Source: an uncultured Clostridia bacterium (GTDB lineage Bacteria; Bacillota; Clostridia; Christensenellales; Borkfalkiaceae). Taken from it: a stretch of 64,000 nt of DNA. Numbering within the stretch: the stretch's first letter is position 1; each line of letters opens with the position of its first letter. The stretch is from the NCBI GenBank assembly GCA_944338165.1, contig CALVLN010000004.1:81529-145528 (forward strand), read 5' to 3'. Shown piece by piece: positions 9,032-18,024 of this stretch. Both the position numbers and the translations under genes were made by a program. The notes under the pieces are model-generated. The model had not been told where the DNA came from. It saw only the letters and a program-made list of their open reading frames with translations, and made no database searches.

Positions 9032-9060
9032 TTGACAAGCCGCACGTTTCGTACTATAAT
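9032..9060 (+). promoter_or_regulatory. consensus promoter of the lipoprotein gene
   Basis: TTGACA (9032-9037), exactly 17 bp, then TATAAT (9055-9060): a perfect sigma-A promoter. AAGGAGG follows at 9078-9084 before the ATG at 9091. High expression of the lipoprotein is likely. Confidence 0.92.
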
Positions 9061-9090
9061 GATGACATTGATATGATAAGGAGGCAATTT

Positions 9091-10023
9091 ATGAAAAAAC
9101 TGACTGCACTCGCCGTGCTGCTGGGAGGATGCGTTCTGCTCTCCGCATGCGGATCCGGCGCCGTCATCCCCGGCAACTACAAAACGCCCACCGATGCGGA
9201 GCTGGAAGAAGCGCTCTCTTCCATCGACGGGGATGCCATGTTCGGCGACCCGGCTGCGGAGGATTACCGCATCGGGCTGCGCGCGGATGCTTCGTTCTTT
9301 TTCTCCCTCCGGTCGGGAGAGCAGGAGATGTCGGCAGATCTCGACATGGACTATCGGCTCTCCGGAACGGGCGAAACGGATGTTGCGGGCGCAGGCTCCC
9401 TCTCCGCGCACAGTACGGAAAACGGGACGGTGACCGCCGCGGATTACACCTTCTACAATGACAACGTCTATTTCTACTTCGACGACACGACGGACGATGC
9501 GTCCGGCAAAAAAGTTACGCTGGACGAGATCGGGAACTTCATCTCCTCGGCGCTCGGATCTCTGGGCGATCTGGGCAATATGCCCTATGCAGGCACGGCG
9601 CTCCTTGCAGAAAGCAGCACCGATCCCCTGCCCGCAGAGTCTACGCTCGCACAGATGCAGGAAGCGGGCATCGACGTCGGGCTGGACACGGGCAGCGGCG
9701 TCAAACTGCGTCTGAAGATGAACGAGACCTTCTTTGCAAATCTCGCCGCGCAGATCGGGCAGACAAACGGGATGGAGGTCGAATTCCCCGCGCAGACGCT
9801 GGAAGTTTACTTCTACGTCAATGAGGACGGACTCTTTGAACAAGTCTCCGCCGTCGTCAACGTCTCCATGGAAATGTCCTATATGGATAACACGGTGACG
9901 ATGGAGCTGAACGGCGACTTCCTGCTCGCCCGCTCGGAAGAAGAAGTCGTCTTACCCGAGGAGGTCGAATCGTACCCCGAAACGGATCTGCAGCTTCCCT
10001 CCGGCGGCGGAACCATTCTTTAA
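9091..10023 (+). CDS. secreted lipoprotein of unknown function
   Basis: 310-residue lipoprotein, not recognised as any characterised family. The N-terminus is a type II signal peptide with lipobox LSAC, Cys20 being the lipidated residue. The mature part is acidic and rich in serine, glycine and beta-type alternation, resembling LolA-like or LppX-like lipoproteins in style, but no motif confirms this. The ATG at 9091 has a strong AAGGAGG site. It stands alone between its own consensus promoter and a terminator and is divergent from the scaffold operon. Confidence 0.8.
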   Translation: MKKLTALAVLLGGCVLLSACGSGAVIPGNYKTPTDAELEEALSSIDGDAMFGDPAAEDYRIGLRADASFFFSLRSGEQEMSADLDMDYRLSGTGETDVAGAGSLSAHSTENGTVTAADYTFYNDNVYFYFDDTTDDASGKKVTLDEIGNFISSALGSLGDLGNMPYAGTALLAESSTDPLPAESTLAQMQEAGIDVGLDTGSGVKLRLKMNETFFANLAAQIGQTNGMEVEFPAQTLEVYFYVNEDGLFEQVSAVVNVSMEMSYMDNTVTMELNGDFLLARSEEEVVLPEEVESYPETDLQLPSGGGTIL

Positions 10024-10033
10024 ATCCAAACAC

Positions 10034-10066
10034 AAAAAAGGGGACAGCTCCGGCTGTCCCCTTTTT
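10034..10066. terminator. bidirectional terminator
   Basis: GGGGACAGC / GCTGTCCCC stem flanked by six A and five T residues. It serves the lipoprotein gene on the plus strand and the obgE-yhbY operon on the minus strand. Confidence 0.9.
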
Positions 10067-10104
10067 GTTTGCAGCGCTGCGGACATGGCGTCGTCCCTGA
10101 ACGC

Positions 10105-10395
10105 TTAAAACTCGAGGTGCGCAAAGTGATCGCGCGAGGAATAGCGATACAGGATCGCCTTTCTGCCGATGACTGCCACCACTTCCGCCTGCAAAAGATC
10201 GGCGGCGTTCTGCGCCATCGTCTCCGCATCGGCCTCCGCCGTCTCCAAAATGCTCACTTTGATGAGTTCCCGCGCCTCCAGCGCTTCGGACAGCGTCTTT
10301 AAAAGATTCCCGGTGATGCCGCCTTTGCCGATCTGCGTCACGGGCGAGAGATTCGCCGCGATCGCCTTTAATTTGCTTCTCTGCTTGCTTGTCAT
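10105..10395 (-). CDS. yhbY: YhbY-family RNA-binding protein (CRM domain)
   Basis: 96-residue CRM-domain protein that binds pre-50S ribosomal particles in homologues. The family features KLKAIAANLSPVTQIGKGGIT near the N-terminus (RNA-binding GxxG-like GKGG) and the central ARELIKVSIL are visible. It is the last gene after obgE and an unknown gene. obgE and yhbY are both ribosome-assembly factors, so the middle gene may share that role. A GAGGAG site precedes the ATG. Confidence 0.93.
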   Translation of the reverse strand: MTSKQRSKLKAIAANLSPVTQIGKGGITGNLLKTLSEALEARELIKVSILETAEADAETMAQNAADLLQAEVVAVIGRKAILYRYSSRDHFAHLEF

Positions 10396-10425
10396 AACAC
10401 TCCTCCGGGCATGGTATGCCCTTGT

Positions 10426-11760
10426 TTATTGATGTAAAATACTTCCTTCGGGGAAAAGGTCGAATCCGCAGCGGAACACAAGCGGCCCCTCCCCGGTGAG
10501 GACGACGAGCCGCGCGCCGAACGCGTGCAGCACGGGCGCCATGGCGCGCAGTTTGCGGAAGAACGGCGTATCCGTCACGAGAAAATCGAGAAAGAAACGA
10601 TCCTGCCCCTCCGCCGCGCCGAGAAATTCCGCCGCAAGCGGATCCTTCCCGTGGTGCAGATACCACAGCAGCGTATCGAGCGCGCGTTCCGCCCCGGCGG
10701 CAGGGCGCGGAACGTACAGATAGGCAAACAGCACGCCGCACGACTGCCAGAACGCCCCGGACGATGCCGCCGCGCCCACGCCGCAATCGCTCATACCCTC
10801 ATATCGGGTGACGCCGCTTGCGATGCGTTCGCGGAAAGGAAGCGCGTCCCGCCCCGCAGGCGCATAGGATAAGAAGGGCGGAAACACGCCGTCCCCGCGC
10901 GGAGCTGCGCCGAGCAAAGCTGCCGCCGCTTCCACAGACATGCCGTGCCGCTTCGCCCCACGGACGAAGCGAATGCCGCCCGCGGCGGCCGAGCGCACCG
11001 CGTCCTCCCCCGCCGCATTGCACAAGGCGAGCCAGACGGACGATGCCGCCGCGTCCTTTTGCTTTAACGTCAGTTTTTCCGCGTGCGGATGCAGGATCTC
11101 CAGGCATCCCCCTTCGCGAGAAGGACAGAAGCGGAACGGCGGGCATTTTTTTGCGGCGTCGCCCGCTGCCCCCGCGGAAAGATAAGGCAATACCTGCCAG
11201 CCTGCCGCGCCCATATCCGCATCTGCCGCCGCGGCGAGCCCGTTTACGAACATGGTATGCAGAGCGGAGCGCAGCGGCGGCGCATGCAGGCAAAGGGCAG
11301 GCCTGCCGTCCCGCAAGCATCCGTACACAGAAACGTCGCCGGGGAAAGGAAGCGGGATGCGGGAAAAGGCCGCATTCAGCTTTTTCGTGTTGCCCGAAGC
11401 GCAATGGGCGGCAAGTTCGGCTTCCTGCGCCGCCTGCGCCCGCCAAAATTCCCGGCATCGCACGGCAAACGGCGCAGGCATGTCCACGCCGGGCGGCAAT
11501 TCCGCCCGCGGCGGCGGCCCGCCGTACTCCTCCCGCGAATACAAATCTACGCGCAACCCGAAGATATGATCCGTCTCGCGCAGGGCAAGCGCGACCGTTT
11601 CCGTTTCGCCGAGCAGGAACTCGGGCGCGGCGCAGCCTTCCTCTTTCAGGCGGACGACGCTGACCGTACCGCCCTTTTTCAGTTCCTCAAGCGAAGTGCG
11701 CGTCGCGGGGAACAGGTAATATCCGTATTCATAAAAGAACGCCTGCTTTGATTTTTCCAT
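10426..11760 (-). CDS. hypothetical protein between obgE and yhbY
   Basis: Not recognised. 444 residues, soluble, alanine-, arginine- and cysteine-rich, with no signal peptide, membrane helix or nucleotide-binding motif visible. The start MEKSKQAFFYEYGYY at 11760 is preferred because GAGGGGG precedes it; an ATG at 11784 in the same frame is possible. It lies 45 bp after the obgE stop and 30 bp before yhbY, so it is almost certainly co-transcribed with both. The context hints at ribosome assembly or stress, but this is only position-based. Codon use matches the neighbours. Confidence 0.65.
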   Translation of the reverse strand: MEKSKQAFFYEYGYYLFPATRTSLEELKKGGTVSVVRLKEEGCAAPEFLLGETETVALALRETDHIFGLRVDLYSREEYGGPPPRAELPPGVDMPAPFAVRCREFWRAQAAQEAELAAHCASGNTKKLNAAFSRIPLPFPGDVSVYGCLRDGRPALCLHAPPLRSALHTMFVNGLAAAADADMGAAGWQVLPYLSAGAAGDAAKKCPPFRFCPSREGGCLEILHPHAEKLTLKQKDAAASSVWLALCNAAGEDAVRSAAAGGIRFVRGAKRHGMSVEAAAALLGAAPRGDGVFPPFLSYAPAGRDALPFRERIASGVTRYEGMSDCGVGAAASSGAFWQSCGVLFAYLYVPRPAAGAERALDTLLWYLHHGKDPLAAEFLGAAEGQDRFFLDFLVTDTPFFRKLRAMAPVLHAFGARLVVLTGEGPLVFRCGFDLFPEGSILHQ

Positions 11761-11805
11761 GATCCCCCTCACAGACGCGGACATGGTACCGCCCGTGTAA
11801 ATCCG

Positions 11806-13086
11806 TTACAGAACGAAGTCAAATTCCACGTCGCCGACGACGACGGTATCGCCCTCCTTGCAGCCCGCCTCCGTAAGCGCCTTGATGACGCCGCGCTCGC
11901 GCAGGACGCGCTGGAAATACTGCATGGAATCGGGATTGTTGAGCACGACGTTGCGGCACAACATGTCTATCAGTCCGCCGAGGAGGACGTACTCCCCGTT
12001 TTCGCCGCGCACGATCTCAAACTGCGTATTGTCCTCCGCGGCAAATGCAAAGTCCTCGTCCGCGGGGATGCGCTCCACGGGCGGGAGCGTATCCAGAAAT
12101 TCGCTGACGGCGCGCAGCAGGGCGTCCGTCCCCTCCCCCGTCACCGCCGTGACGGGAAAGAGCCTGTACCGTTCGCCATACTCCGCCGCAAAGCGCGGCA
12201 GATTCTCCTCCGCGCCGTATACGTCACACTTGTTGAGAACGACGAACTGCGGCAGCGCGGCAAGTTTTTCCGAATATTCTTTGAGTTCGCGGTTGATCTT
12301 GACGAAATCTTCAAGCGGATCGCGCCCTTCCGCGCCCGAAACGTCGACGACGTGCAGCAGCATGCGCGTGCGTTCGATGTGGCGGAGAAAGTCATGCCCC
12401 AGCCCCGCGCCCTGCGCCGCGCCTTCGATGAGGCCGGGGATATCCGCGGCGATAAACGATTTTTCGTAGTAGCGCACCACGCCGAGATTGGGCGAAAGCG
12501 TGGTAAAGTGGTAATTGGCGATCTTGGGCTTTGCCGCGGAGATCTTGGAGAGCAGCGTGCTCTTGCCCACGTTGGGGAACCCGATGAGCCCCACGTCGGC
12601 GATGACCTTCATCTCAAGGATGAGCGCATGCTCCTTGGTACGCACGCCCTTCTGCGCAAAGTTGGGGGCGTGCCGCCGCGCCGTGGTGAAGCGCACGTTG
12701 CCCTTTCCCCCTCTGCCGCCCTTTAACACGAGAATCTTTTCCCCGTCGGAAAAGACGTCGCAGACGATCTTCCCGCTCTCTGCATCCCGCACGAGCGTGC
12801 CGCACGGCACTTTGATGACGACGTCCCTGCCGTTCTTCCCGAAGCACTGATTGCTCCCGCCGCGCTCGCCGTTCTCCGCAAAATATTTGGAGGTGAACCG
12901 GAAGCTCAGAAGATCGTTCATGTCCTTGTCGCCGACGAAATAGACGCTGCCGCCGTCGCCGCCGTCGCCGCCGTCCGGCCCGCAGGCGGGCTTCCCCTTG
13001 TAAGCCTTAAAGGAATTCATCCCGTCGCCGCCGTCGCCCGCCTTCACGGTGATGCGCACCCTGTCGGTAAATACTTTGGTATCCAT
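11806..13086 (-). CDS. obgE: Obg-family GTPase
   Basis: Essential GTPase of 50S maturation and stringent-response signalling. 426 residues: glycine-rich Obg fold (1-157), G domain with GFPNVGKS (169-176), DIPG (215-218) and NKCD (285-288), then a C-terminal OCT domain. The start MDTKVFTDRVRI at 13086 fits homologues exactly. No ribosome-binding site precedes it; a promoter -10 box ends six bases before the ATG, so the mRNA is probably leaderless. First gene of the operon with the unknown gene and yhbY. Confidence 0.97.
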   Translation of the reverse strand: MDTKVFTDRVRITVKAGDGGDGMNSFKAYKGKPACGPDGGDGGDGGSVYFVGDKDMNDLLSFRFTSKYFAENGERGGSNQCFGKNGRDVVIKVPCGTLVRDAESGKIVCDVFSDGEKILVLKGGRGGKGNVRFTTARRHAPNFAQKGVRTKEHALILEMKVIADVGLIGFPNVGKSTLLSKISAAKPKIANYHFTTLSPNLGVVRYYEKSFIAADIPGLIEGAAQGAGLGHDFLRHIERTRMLLHVVDVSGAEGRDPLEDFVKINRELKEYSEKLAALPQFVVLNKCDVYGAEENLPRFAAEYGERYRLFPVTAVTGEGTDALLRAVSEFLDTLPPVERIPADEDFAFAAEDNTQFEIVRGENGEYVLLGGLIDMLCRNVVLNNPDSMQYFQRVLRERGVIKALTEAGCKEGDTVVVGDVEFDFVL

Positions 13087-13092
13087 ACGTTC

Positions 13093-13121
13093 AGTATAAC
13101 AAATCGGCAAAAAAAAGGCAA
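13093..13121 (-). promoter_or_regulatory. obgE promoter, predicted leaderless
   Basis: TTGCCT (13121-13116), 17-bp spacer, TATACT (13098-13093). Six bases separate the -10 box from the ATG at 13086, so transcription should begin at or next to the start codon. Confidence 0.7.
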
Positions 13122-13198
13122 GAGCTTTTCCCCGCCGCGCCGAATGCCGCCGACGAAAAAAGTATTTTGTCAAATTATGAAAAAATGCGAAAAAACCG

Positions 13199-13226
13199 TT
13201 GAACTTTTTTGCATTTGTGGTACAAT
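13199..13226 (+). promoter_or_regulatory. promoter of the zinc peptidase gene
   Basis: TTGAAC (13199-13204), 16-bp spacer, TACAAT (13221-13226). AAGGAG at 13233-13238 precedes the ATG at 13248. Confidence 0.75.
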
Positions 13227-13247
13227 AAGGATAAGGAGCGGAATGCG

Positions 13248-13961
13248 ATGCCTTTTTATCTGTATCTGCTGATCCTCATCCCGCTGATCGCTTTTTCGGG
13301 TTGGGCGAGCGCAAAAGTCAATTCCACATTCAACGCCTTCGACAAGGTGCCCAACCGCGCCTGCATGACGGGATATGACGCCGCCGTGCGCCTGATGCGC
13401 AACCGCGGCGTGACGGATATTTCCGTCAACCGCGTCAACGGGAAGCTCTCCGACCACTACCATCCCAAGAAAAAGCAGGTCAACCTTTCGCGGAGCACGT
13501 ACGGGAGCATCTCGGTGGCGGCGGTCGCGGTGGCCGCGCATGAGATCGGACACGTCATGCAGAAAAAGCAGGGATATCTTCCCTATAAGCTGCGCTCCGT
13601 CCTGGTCCCCGCCGCAAACATCGGCTCCAACCTGGCGCTGCCTCTCGTGATCATAGGGATCCTTCTGGACCTTGCCATCCTCTCCGGCAGCCCCGCCGGG
13701 CGGTACTGCGTCTATATCGGCATCGCCTTTTACGCGCTCTCCACGCTCTTCGTGCTCGTCACGCTGCCCGTTGAGCTGGACGCGAGCAAACGCGCCAAAC
13801 GCATGCTCGTCGAAGACGGCATCCTCGCCGCAGACGAAGTGGAAGGCGCTGGCAAAGTGCTTTCCGCCGCGGCAATGACGTACGTGGCGTCCCTGTTTGC
13901 CTCCCTCTTCAATCTGCTGCGCTTTGCCCTGTTCGCCCTCTCCTTCCTGCGGAGAGACTGA
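13248..13961 (+). CDS. YugP-like neutral zinc metallopeptidase
   Basis: Membrane metallopeptidase of the neutral zinc peptidase (YugP, Zn_peptidase_2) family, physiological substrate unknown. 237 residues: N-terminal membrane segment (2-20), catalytic HEIGH at residues 98-102, then two or three membrane helices (about 118-145, 150-180, 205-235). The ATG at 13248 has AAGGAG nine bases upstream; an ATG at 13243 is out of frame. It is divergent from obgE and convergent with icd, with which it shares a terminator. Confidence 0.92.
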   Translation: MPFYLYLLILIPLIAFSGWASAKVNSTFNAFDKVPNRACMTGYDAAVRLMRNRGVTDISVNRVNGKLSDHYHPKKKQVNLSRSTYGSISVAAVAVAAHEIGHVMQKKQGYLPYKLRSVLVPAANIGSNLALPLVIIGILLDLAILSGSPAGRYCVYIGIAFYALSTLFVLVTLPVELDASKRAKRMLVEDGILAADEVEGAGKVLSAAAMTYVASLFASLFNLLRFALFALSFLRRD

Positions 13962-13972
13962 TAAAAAACAAA

Positions 13973-14000
13973 ACCTCCCGCCTGCTTGCAGGCGGGAGGT
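13973..14000. terminator. bidirectional terminator
   Basis: ACCTCCCGCCTGC / GCAGGCGGGAGGT inverted repeat with a very short loop, A-rich upstream and T-rich downstream. It separates the convergent zinc peptidase and icd genes. Confidence 0.88.
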
Positions 14001-14008
14001 GTTTTCTT

Positions 14009-15220
14009 TTATGCGTCGAGCCGTTCCGCAACGGCGCGGAGGAAGGCTTCCGAGGAAAGTTTCTGCGGCACGATCCCCTCGCGGGAAAAGAGCGGAATGA
14101 GATCGCCCGTCATCTGCCCTCCCTCGATGGTCGCGATCGTCGCGCGCTCGAGGCGCTCGGAAAACGCGCACAGGGCGGGGATCCCGTCGAGTTCGCCCCG
14201 CTTTTTCAGGGCGCCCGTCCAGGCAAAGATGGTCGCCACCGAATTGGTGGACGTCTCCTCCCCTTCCCGGTAACGGTAGTAGTGGCGGGTCACCGTGCCG
14301 TGCGCCGCCTCGTATTCGTACTTGCCGTCCGGAGAGACGAGCACGGACGTCATCATGCCGAGCGAGCCGTACGCCGTCGCCACCATGTCGCTCATGACGT
14401 CGCCGTCGTAATTCTTGCACGCCCAGAGGATGCCGCCCTCCGAACGGACGATGCGCGCCACCGCGTCGTCGATGAGGGTGTACGCATAGGTGATCCCCGC
14501 CTCCTCGAACGCTTTGCGGTATTCCTCATACACCTCCGCAAACAAGTCCTTAAAGCGGCGGTCGTATACCTTGGAAATGGTATCCTTGGCGGCAAAATAC
14601 ATGGGGAGCCGCCGCTCGAGGGCATAGCGGAAACAGGCATGCGCGAAGGATCGGATGGAGGCGTCGAGGTTATGCACGCACTGCACCACGCCCGTGCTGC
14701 CGTTGAAATCGTGAATGAGCTGGCGGCGCTGTTCCCGCCCTTCCTTGTCTGTGACGACGAGATACGCCCGCTCTCCCTCGCTGAGGCGCTCCTCGGCGTT
14801 GTGATACACGTCGCCGTAGGCGTGCCTTGCCAGCACGATGGGGCGCTTCCAGGACGGAATGTAGGAGCGGATCCCCTCGCAGAGGATGGGCGCGCGGAAC
14901 ACGGTGCCGTCGAGGATGCGGCGGATGGTGCCGTTGGGGCTTTTCCACATCTCGCGGAGGCCGTATTCCTCGACGCGCTGCGCGTTTGCCGTGATGGTGG
15001 CACACTTGACGGCGACGCCGTATTTTTTTGTCGCCAGCGCGCTCTCAATGGTCACGGTATCGCCCGTCTCGTCGCGGTTTTTTAAGCCCAAATCGTAATA
15101 TTCCGTCTTGAGATCGACATACGGCAGGATGAGGATCTCCTTGATCCACTTCCACAGCACGCGCGTCATCTCATCCCCGTCCATCTCCACGAGCGGGGTT
15201 TTCATCGCGATCTTCGGCAT
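14009..15220 (-). CDS. icd: NADP-type isocitrate dehydrogenase
   Basis: Converts isocitrate to 2-oxoglutarate with reduction of NADP. 403 residues, of the homodimeric eukaryote-like (subfamily II) type: it starts MPKIAMKTPLVEMDGDEMTR and contains NGTIRRILDGTVFR and the cofactor-region EAAHGTVTRHY. The start at 15220 has GAGGAGG six bases upstream. It has its own promoter, which overlaps the ddl stop, and no other citrate-cycle gene is nearby, so it likely supplies glutamate precursors. Confidence 0.94.
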   Translation of the reverse strand: MPKIAMKTPLVEMDGDEMTRVLWKWIKEILILPYVDLKTEYYDLGLKNRDETGDTVTIESALATKKYGVAVKCATITANAQRVEEYGLREMWKSPNGTIRRILDGTVFRAPILCEGIRSYIPSWKRPIVLARHAYGDVYHNAEERLSEGERAYLVVTDKEGREQRRQLIHDFNGSTGVVQCVHNLDASIRSFAHACFRYALERRLPMYFAAKDTISKVYDRRFKDLFAEVYEEYRKAFEEAGITYAYTLIDDAVARIVRSEGGILWACKNYDGDVMSDMVATAYGSLGMMTSVLVSPDGKYEYEAAHGTVTRHYYRYREGEETSTNSVATIFAWTGALKKRGELDGIPALCAFSERLERATIATIEGGQMTGDLIPLFSREGIVPQKLSSEAFLRAVAERLDA

Positions 15221-15245
15221 GGGGTGCCTCCTCGGTTTTTCTTCT

Positions 15246-15274
15246 ATTATACCCCATCCGCGCGCATTTTGCAA
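15246..15274 (-). promoter_or_regulatory. icd promoter
   Basis: TTGCAA (15274-15269), 17-bp spacer, TATAAT (15251-15246) on the minus strand. It overlaps the 3' end of ddl, allowing icd to be expressed apart from the cell-wall operon. Confidence 0.78.
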
Positions 15275-16377
15275 GTCTTTGCCCCGAAAACGGGCGAAGA
15301 AAGAATGCCGGAACTTACGATCTCCTTGCGCGGCGGCGGCGAACATGCCCCCTCGATAAGCTGCAAAAGCAGCATCCGCGCGTCCGTCAGGCTTCCCCCG
15401 AACAGATACAGGGCGAGGGAGCCCGGCACGGTATTCAGCTCGTTGAAATAGACGTTGCCGTCCGAGAGGAGAAAATCTGCCCGCACGATGCCGGAAATCG
15501 AAAACGCCTCGCAGATCTTTTGCGTATACGTGCGGATCGCCTCGGATACGGGATCGGGCAGATCGGCGGGGAATGCGGACGTCTTTCCCTCCCGCGGTTC
15601 ATACTTTTCCGAAAACGTCAGTATCTCGCGGGAAGAGAAGACCTCCTCGCAGGGGGAAACGCGCAGGCGCCCCCCGCAAGCGCAGGCCGCGCAGTTGATA
15701 TCCCGCCGCGCGGGCAGATACGGCTCGAGCAGCGCGAGCGAGTCCAGCCGGAAAGCGAGCTCCAGCGCCCGCGCAAGCGACGCCGCGTCCTCTGCGACGG
15801 CAATGCCGATGCTTGAACCGAGGCGGCACGGCTTGACGATGAGCGGATACCCGAGCGAACGCGCGCGGGCAAATACCTCCTCCCGCGAAGACGACCACGC
15901 CTCTTCCCGCACGGTCTCCCATGGGAGAACGGGGATGCCAAGCCCCTTTACCGCATACTTGGCCGCCCCCTTGTTCATAAAAAGCGCCGAAGCAAGGGCG
16001 GGCGGCGAAGCAAGCGGAATGCCCGCCCAGGCAAGACATGCCGCCAGCGTGCCGTCCTCTCCGGGGCCGCCGTGGCAGCAATTGAGGGCGCAGTCGAGCC
16101 GCGCATACGGTTTTTTCGGCCGACGGGCGCGATACAGGCAGCCGTCGCGAAAAAATACGTGCACCATGTCTTTGGTTTCCCTGACTTCCCCGGACATGGC
16201 GCCGCGGAAAAATTCCACGCGCCGCGCCCCTTCGCAGAGATAAAACGCCCCGTCGCCGAGCAGAACGGGCAGCACGCGGGCGTCTCCGCGCAGCAAATTT
16301 ACGGCAAGCATGCCCGTGATGACGGAGATCTCCCGTTCCGATGATCTTCCGCCGAAAAACACCGCGATCGTCCGCAT
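15247..16377 (-). CDS. ddl: D-alanine--D-alanine ligase
   Basis: ATP-grasp ligase that makes D-Ala-D-Ala for peptidoglycan. 376 residues. N-terminal FFGGRSSEREISVITG, the Mg/substrate region (FNELNTVPGS) and the KPCRLGSSIG ATP-grasp loop are all visible. The start MRTIAVFFGGRSSE at 16377 has GGAGG nine bases upstream; an in-frame ATG six codons earlier is less likely. It follows the MurF-like gene, the enzyme that uses its product. Confidence 0.93.
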   Translation of the reverse strand: MRTIAVFFGGRSSEREISVITGMLAVNLLRGDARVLPVLLGDGAFYLCEGARRVEFFRGAMSGEVRETKDMVHVFFRDGCLYRARRPKKPYARLDCALNCCHGGPGEDGTLAACLAWAGIPLASPPALASALFMNKGAAKYAVKGLGIPVLPWETVREEAWSSSREEVFARARSLGYPLIVKPCRLGSSIGIAVAEDAASLARALELAFRLDSLALLEPYLPARRDINCAACACGGRLRVSPCEEVFSSREILTFSEKYEPREGKTSAFPADLPDPVSEAIRTYTQKICEAFSISGIVRADFLLSDGNVYFNELNTVPGSLALYLFGGSLTDARMLLLQLIEGACSPPPRKEIVSSGILSSPVFGAKTCKMRADGV

Positions 16378-16437
16378 AAAAAAACACCTCCGCATGAATT
16401 TTCCGCTTCGGTGTTTCTCTCGTATTCATTCGATCCT

Positions 16438-18024
16438 TTACAGGTATTTGTCCGGCAGATCGTTGAGGAAGAGCACGCTATCCCCTTCCGAGAGCAAGCC
16501 GCCGAGCAGCGTTTCCGCCGCCGCAAGCGTGGGGACGACGTGCAGACGCGCTTCCTCTCCTCCGGCGGCAAGGTAGCCGGTGCGGACGGCAAGCACCAAC
16601 GTCTCGCCGACGAGGACGACGCCGTCCAGGCCGACGAAGGCGGCGCCGAGCGCCTCGTTCTTCTCCTCCTCCAGCGCCCCGAGTTCGACAAGCCCGGGCG
16701 TGACGACGTATTTCCTGCCCGGGAACAGACGCAGCGTCTCCACCGCGTCGCGCGCGCCCGCTTCGTTGGCGTTATAAGCGTCGTCAAGGATATTCAGGCC
16801 GTTTTCCCGCATGAGCGCGAGGCGGTGCGGCACGGGCGAAACGCAGGCGAGGCCTTCCGCGATCTCCTCCTTGCTCATGCCGAAAAGCGAACAGAGCGCC
16901 GCGGCGAGCGCGGCATCCTGCGCGGCATGCCTGCCGAGGAGCGGGATGCGTACGGGGATGCTGCCGTCCGGAAGCCGCAGGGTAAACGACGCCCCTTCCG
17001 CCGTACAGACGACGTCCTCCGCCCCAAAGTCGCGCCCTTCGACGAGGTCGCCTTCCCGCGCGGCAGACGCTGCCGATCCGCCGAGGACGCAGCGCTCCGT
17101 GCGTGCGCAGAGAACGCTTTTTTCCGCAAAGATCGCCTCTTCCGAGCCGAATGTTTGAAAATGCTGGGTGCCGATCGCCGTGATCACGCCGTACTTGGGG
17201 CGTACCATGTCGCAAAGTTCGCCGATATCCCCCCTCTTGCGCGCGCCCATCTCCGCGAGGAAGATCTCGCACGACGTCCCCCGTTCCTTCACGGTGCGGG
17301 CAATGCCGAGCGGCGTATTATACGACTGCGGCGTGGCGATAACGGAATACTTCCGCATGAGGAGATGTTCCGCGACGGCTCTGACCGTCGTCTTGCCGCA
17401 GCTGCCCGTGATGCCGACGCGGACGCAGTCGCTCGCTCCCAGCCGCTCGCTTGCCGCACGGATGAAGGCGCGGTTATGCGGAACTTCATAGACGAGCATG
17501 AGCGCGTTCGCCGCCGCCAGCAAAAACGGAAGCAGCAGCGGAACCAGGCAGAGGGGAACAAAGCAGAGGCATTCCACGAGGCGCACGCCGGCAGCGAGCG
17601 CCGCGGCTTTCAGCCCGACCATCGCCCCGAATGCGGCGAAATACAAGAGCACGAAGACGCATACGATCAGCCGGATCATGCGCGGCGTGCGCGCAAGCGG
17701 CACTTTGAGGGCGTACTTTTTCTCCGAAAACGCGAAGAGCACGCACATGCCCCACAGGGGCAGCAGGCAGACGGCGTTCACCGCTTCCGGCGCCAGGAAG
17801 GAAAAGCACAGCCCGCAGAGCGTCAGCAGCAAAACATGGCTGAGAGAGAGCAGCTCCAGGCGGCGCAGGCGCATATTGTGCCTGCGGAACAGCCATCTGA
17901 GGAAGGCGCCGCCGGAGTAGCCCTCCTGCTGCAAGATCCCGAGCATGCCGGGGCAGCAAAGCAGGAACAAAAGCGCGGTGACCGCGGATGCCGCCGCGGC
18001 GGATAACAGAAACGCAAGACTCAT
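16438..18024 (-). CDS. murF: membrane-anchored MurF-type ligase
   Basis: Joins D-Ala-D-Ala to the UDP-MurNAc tripeptide. 528 residues, longer than standard MurF (about 450). Residues 1-180 hold five or six membrane helices (about 2-30, 57-78, 82-100, 115-140, 148-178). The Mur ligase follows: P-loop GITGSCGKTT at 204-213 and the MurF-specific DDAYNAN at 414-420. Usual MurF is cytosolic, so the membrane domain is notable. The ATG overlaps the upstream hydrolase stop by four bases. Identity as MurF rather than another Mur ligase rests on DDAYNAN and the adjacent ddl. Confidence 0.85.
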   Translation of the reverse strand: MSLAFLLSAAAASAVTALLFLLCCPGMLGILQQEGYSGGAFLRWLFRRHNMRLRRLELLSLSHVLLLTLCGLCFSFLAPEAVNAVCLLPLWGMCVLFAFSEKKYALKVPLARTPRMIRLIVCVFVLLYFAAFGAMVGLKAAALAAGVRLVECLCFVPLCLVPLLLPFLLAAANALMLVYEVPHNRAFIRAASERLGASDCVRVGITGSCGKTTVRAVAEHLLMRKYSVIATPQSYNTPLGIARTVKERGTSCEIFLAEMGARKRGDIGELCDMVRPKYGVITAIGTQHFQTFGSEEAIFAEKSVLCARTERCVLGGSAASAAREGDLVEGRDFGAEDVVCTAEGASFTLRLPDGSIPVRIPLLGRHAAQDAALAAALCSLFGMSKEEIAEGLACVSPVPHRLALMRENGLNILDDAYNANEAGARDAVETLRLFPGRKYVVTPGLVELGALEEEKNEALGAAFVGLDGVVLVGETLVLAVRTGYLAAGGEEARLHVVPTLAAAETLLGGLLSEGDSVLFLNDLPDKYL

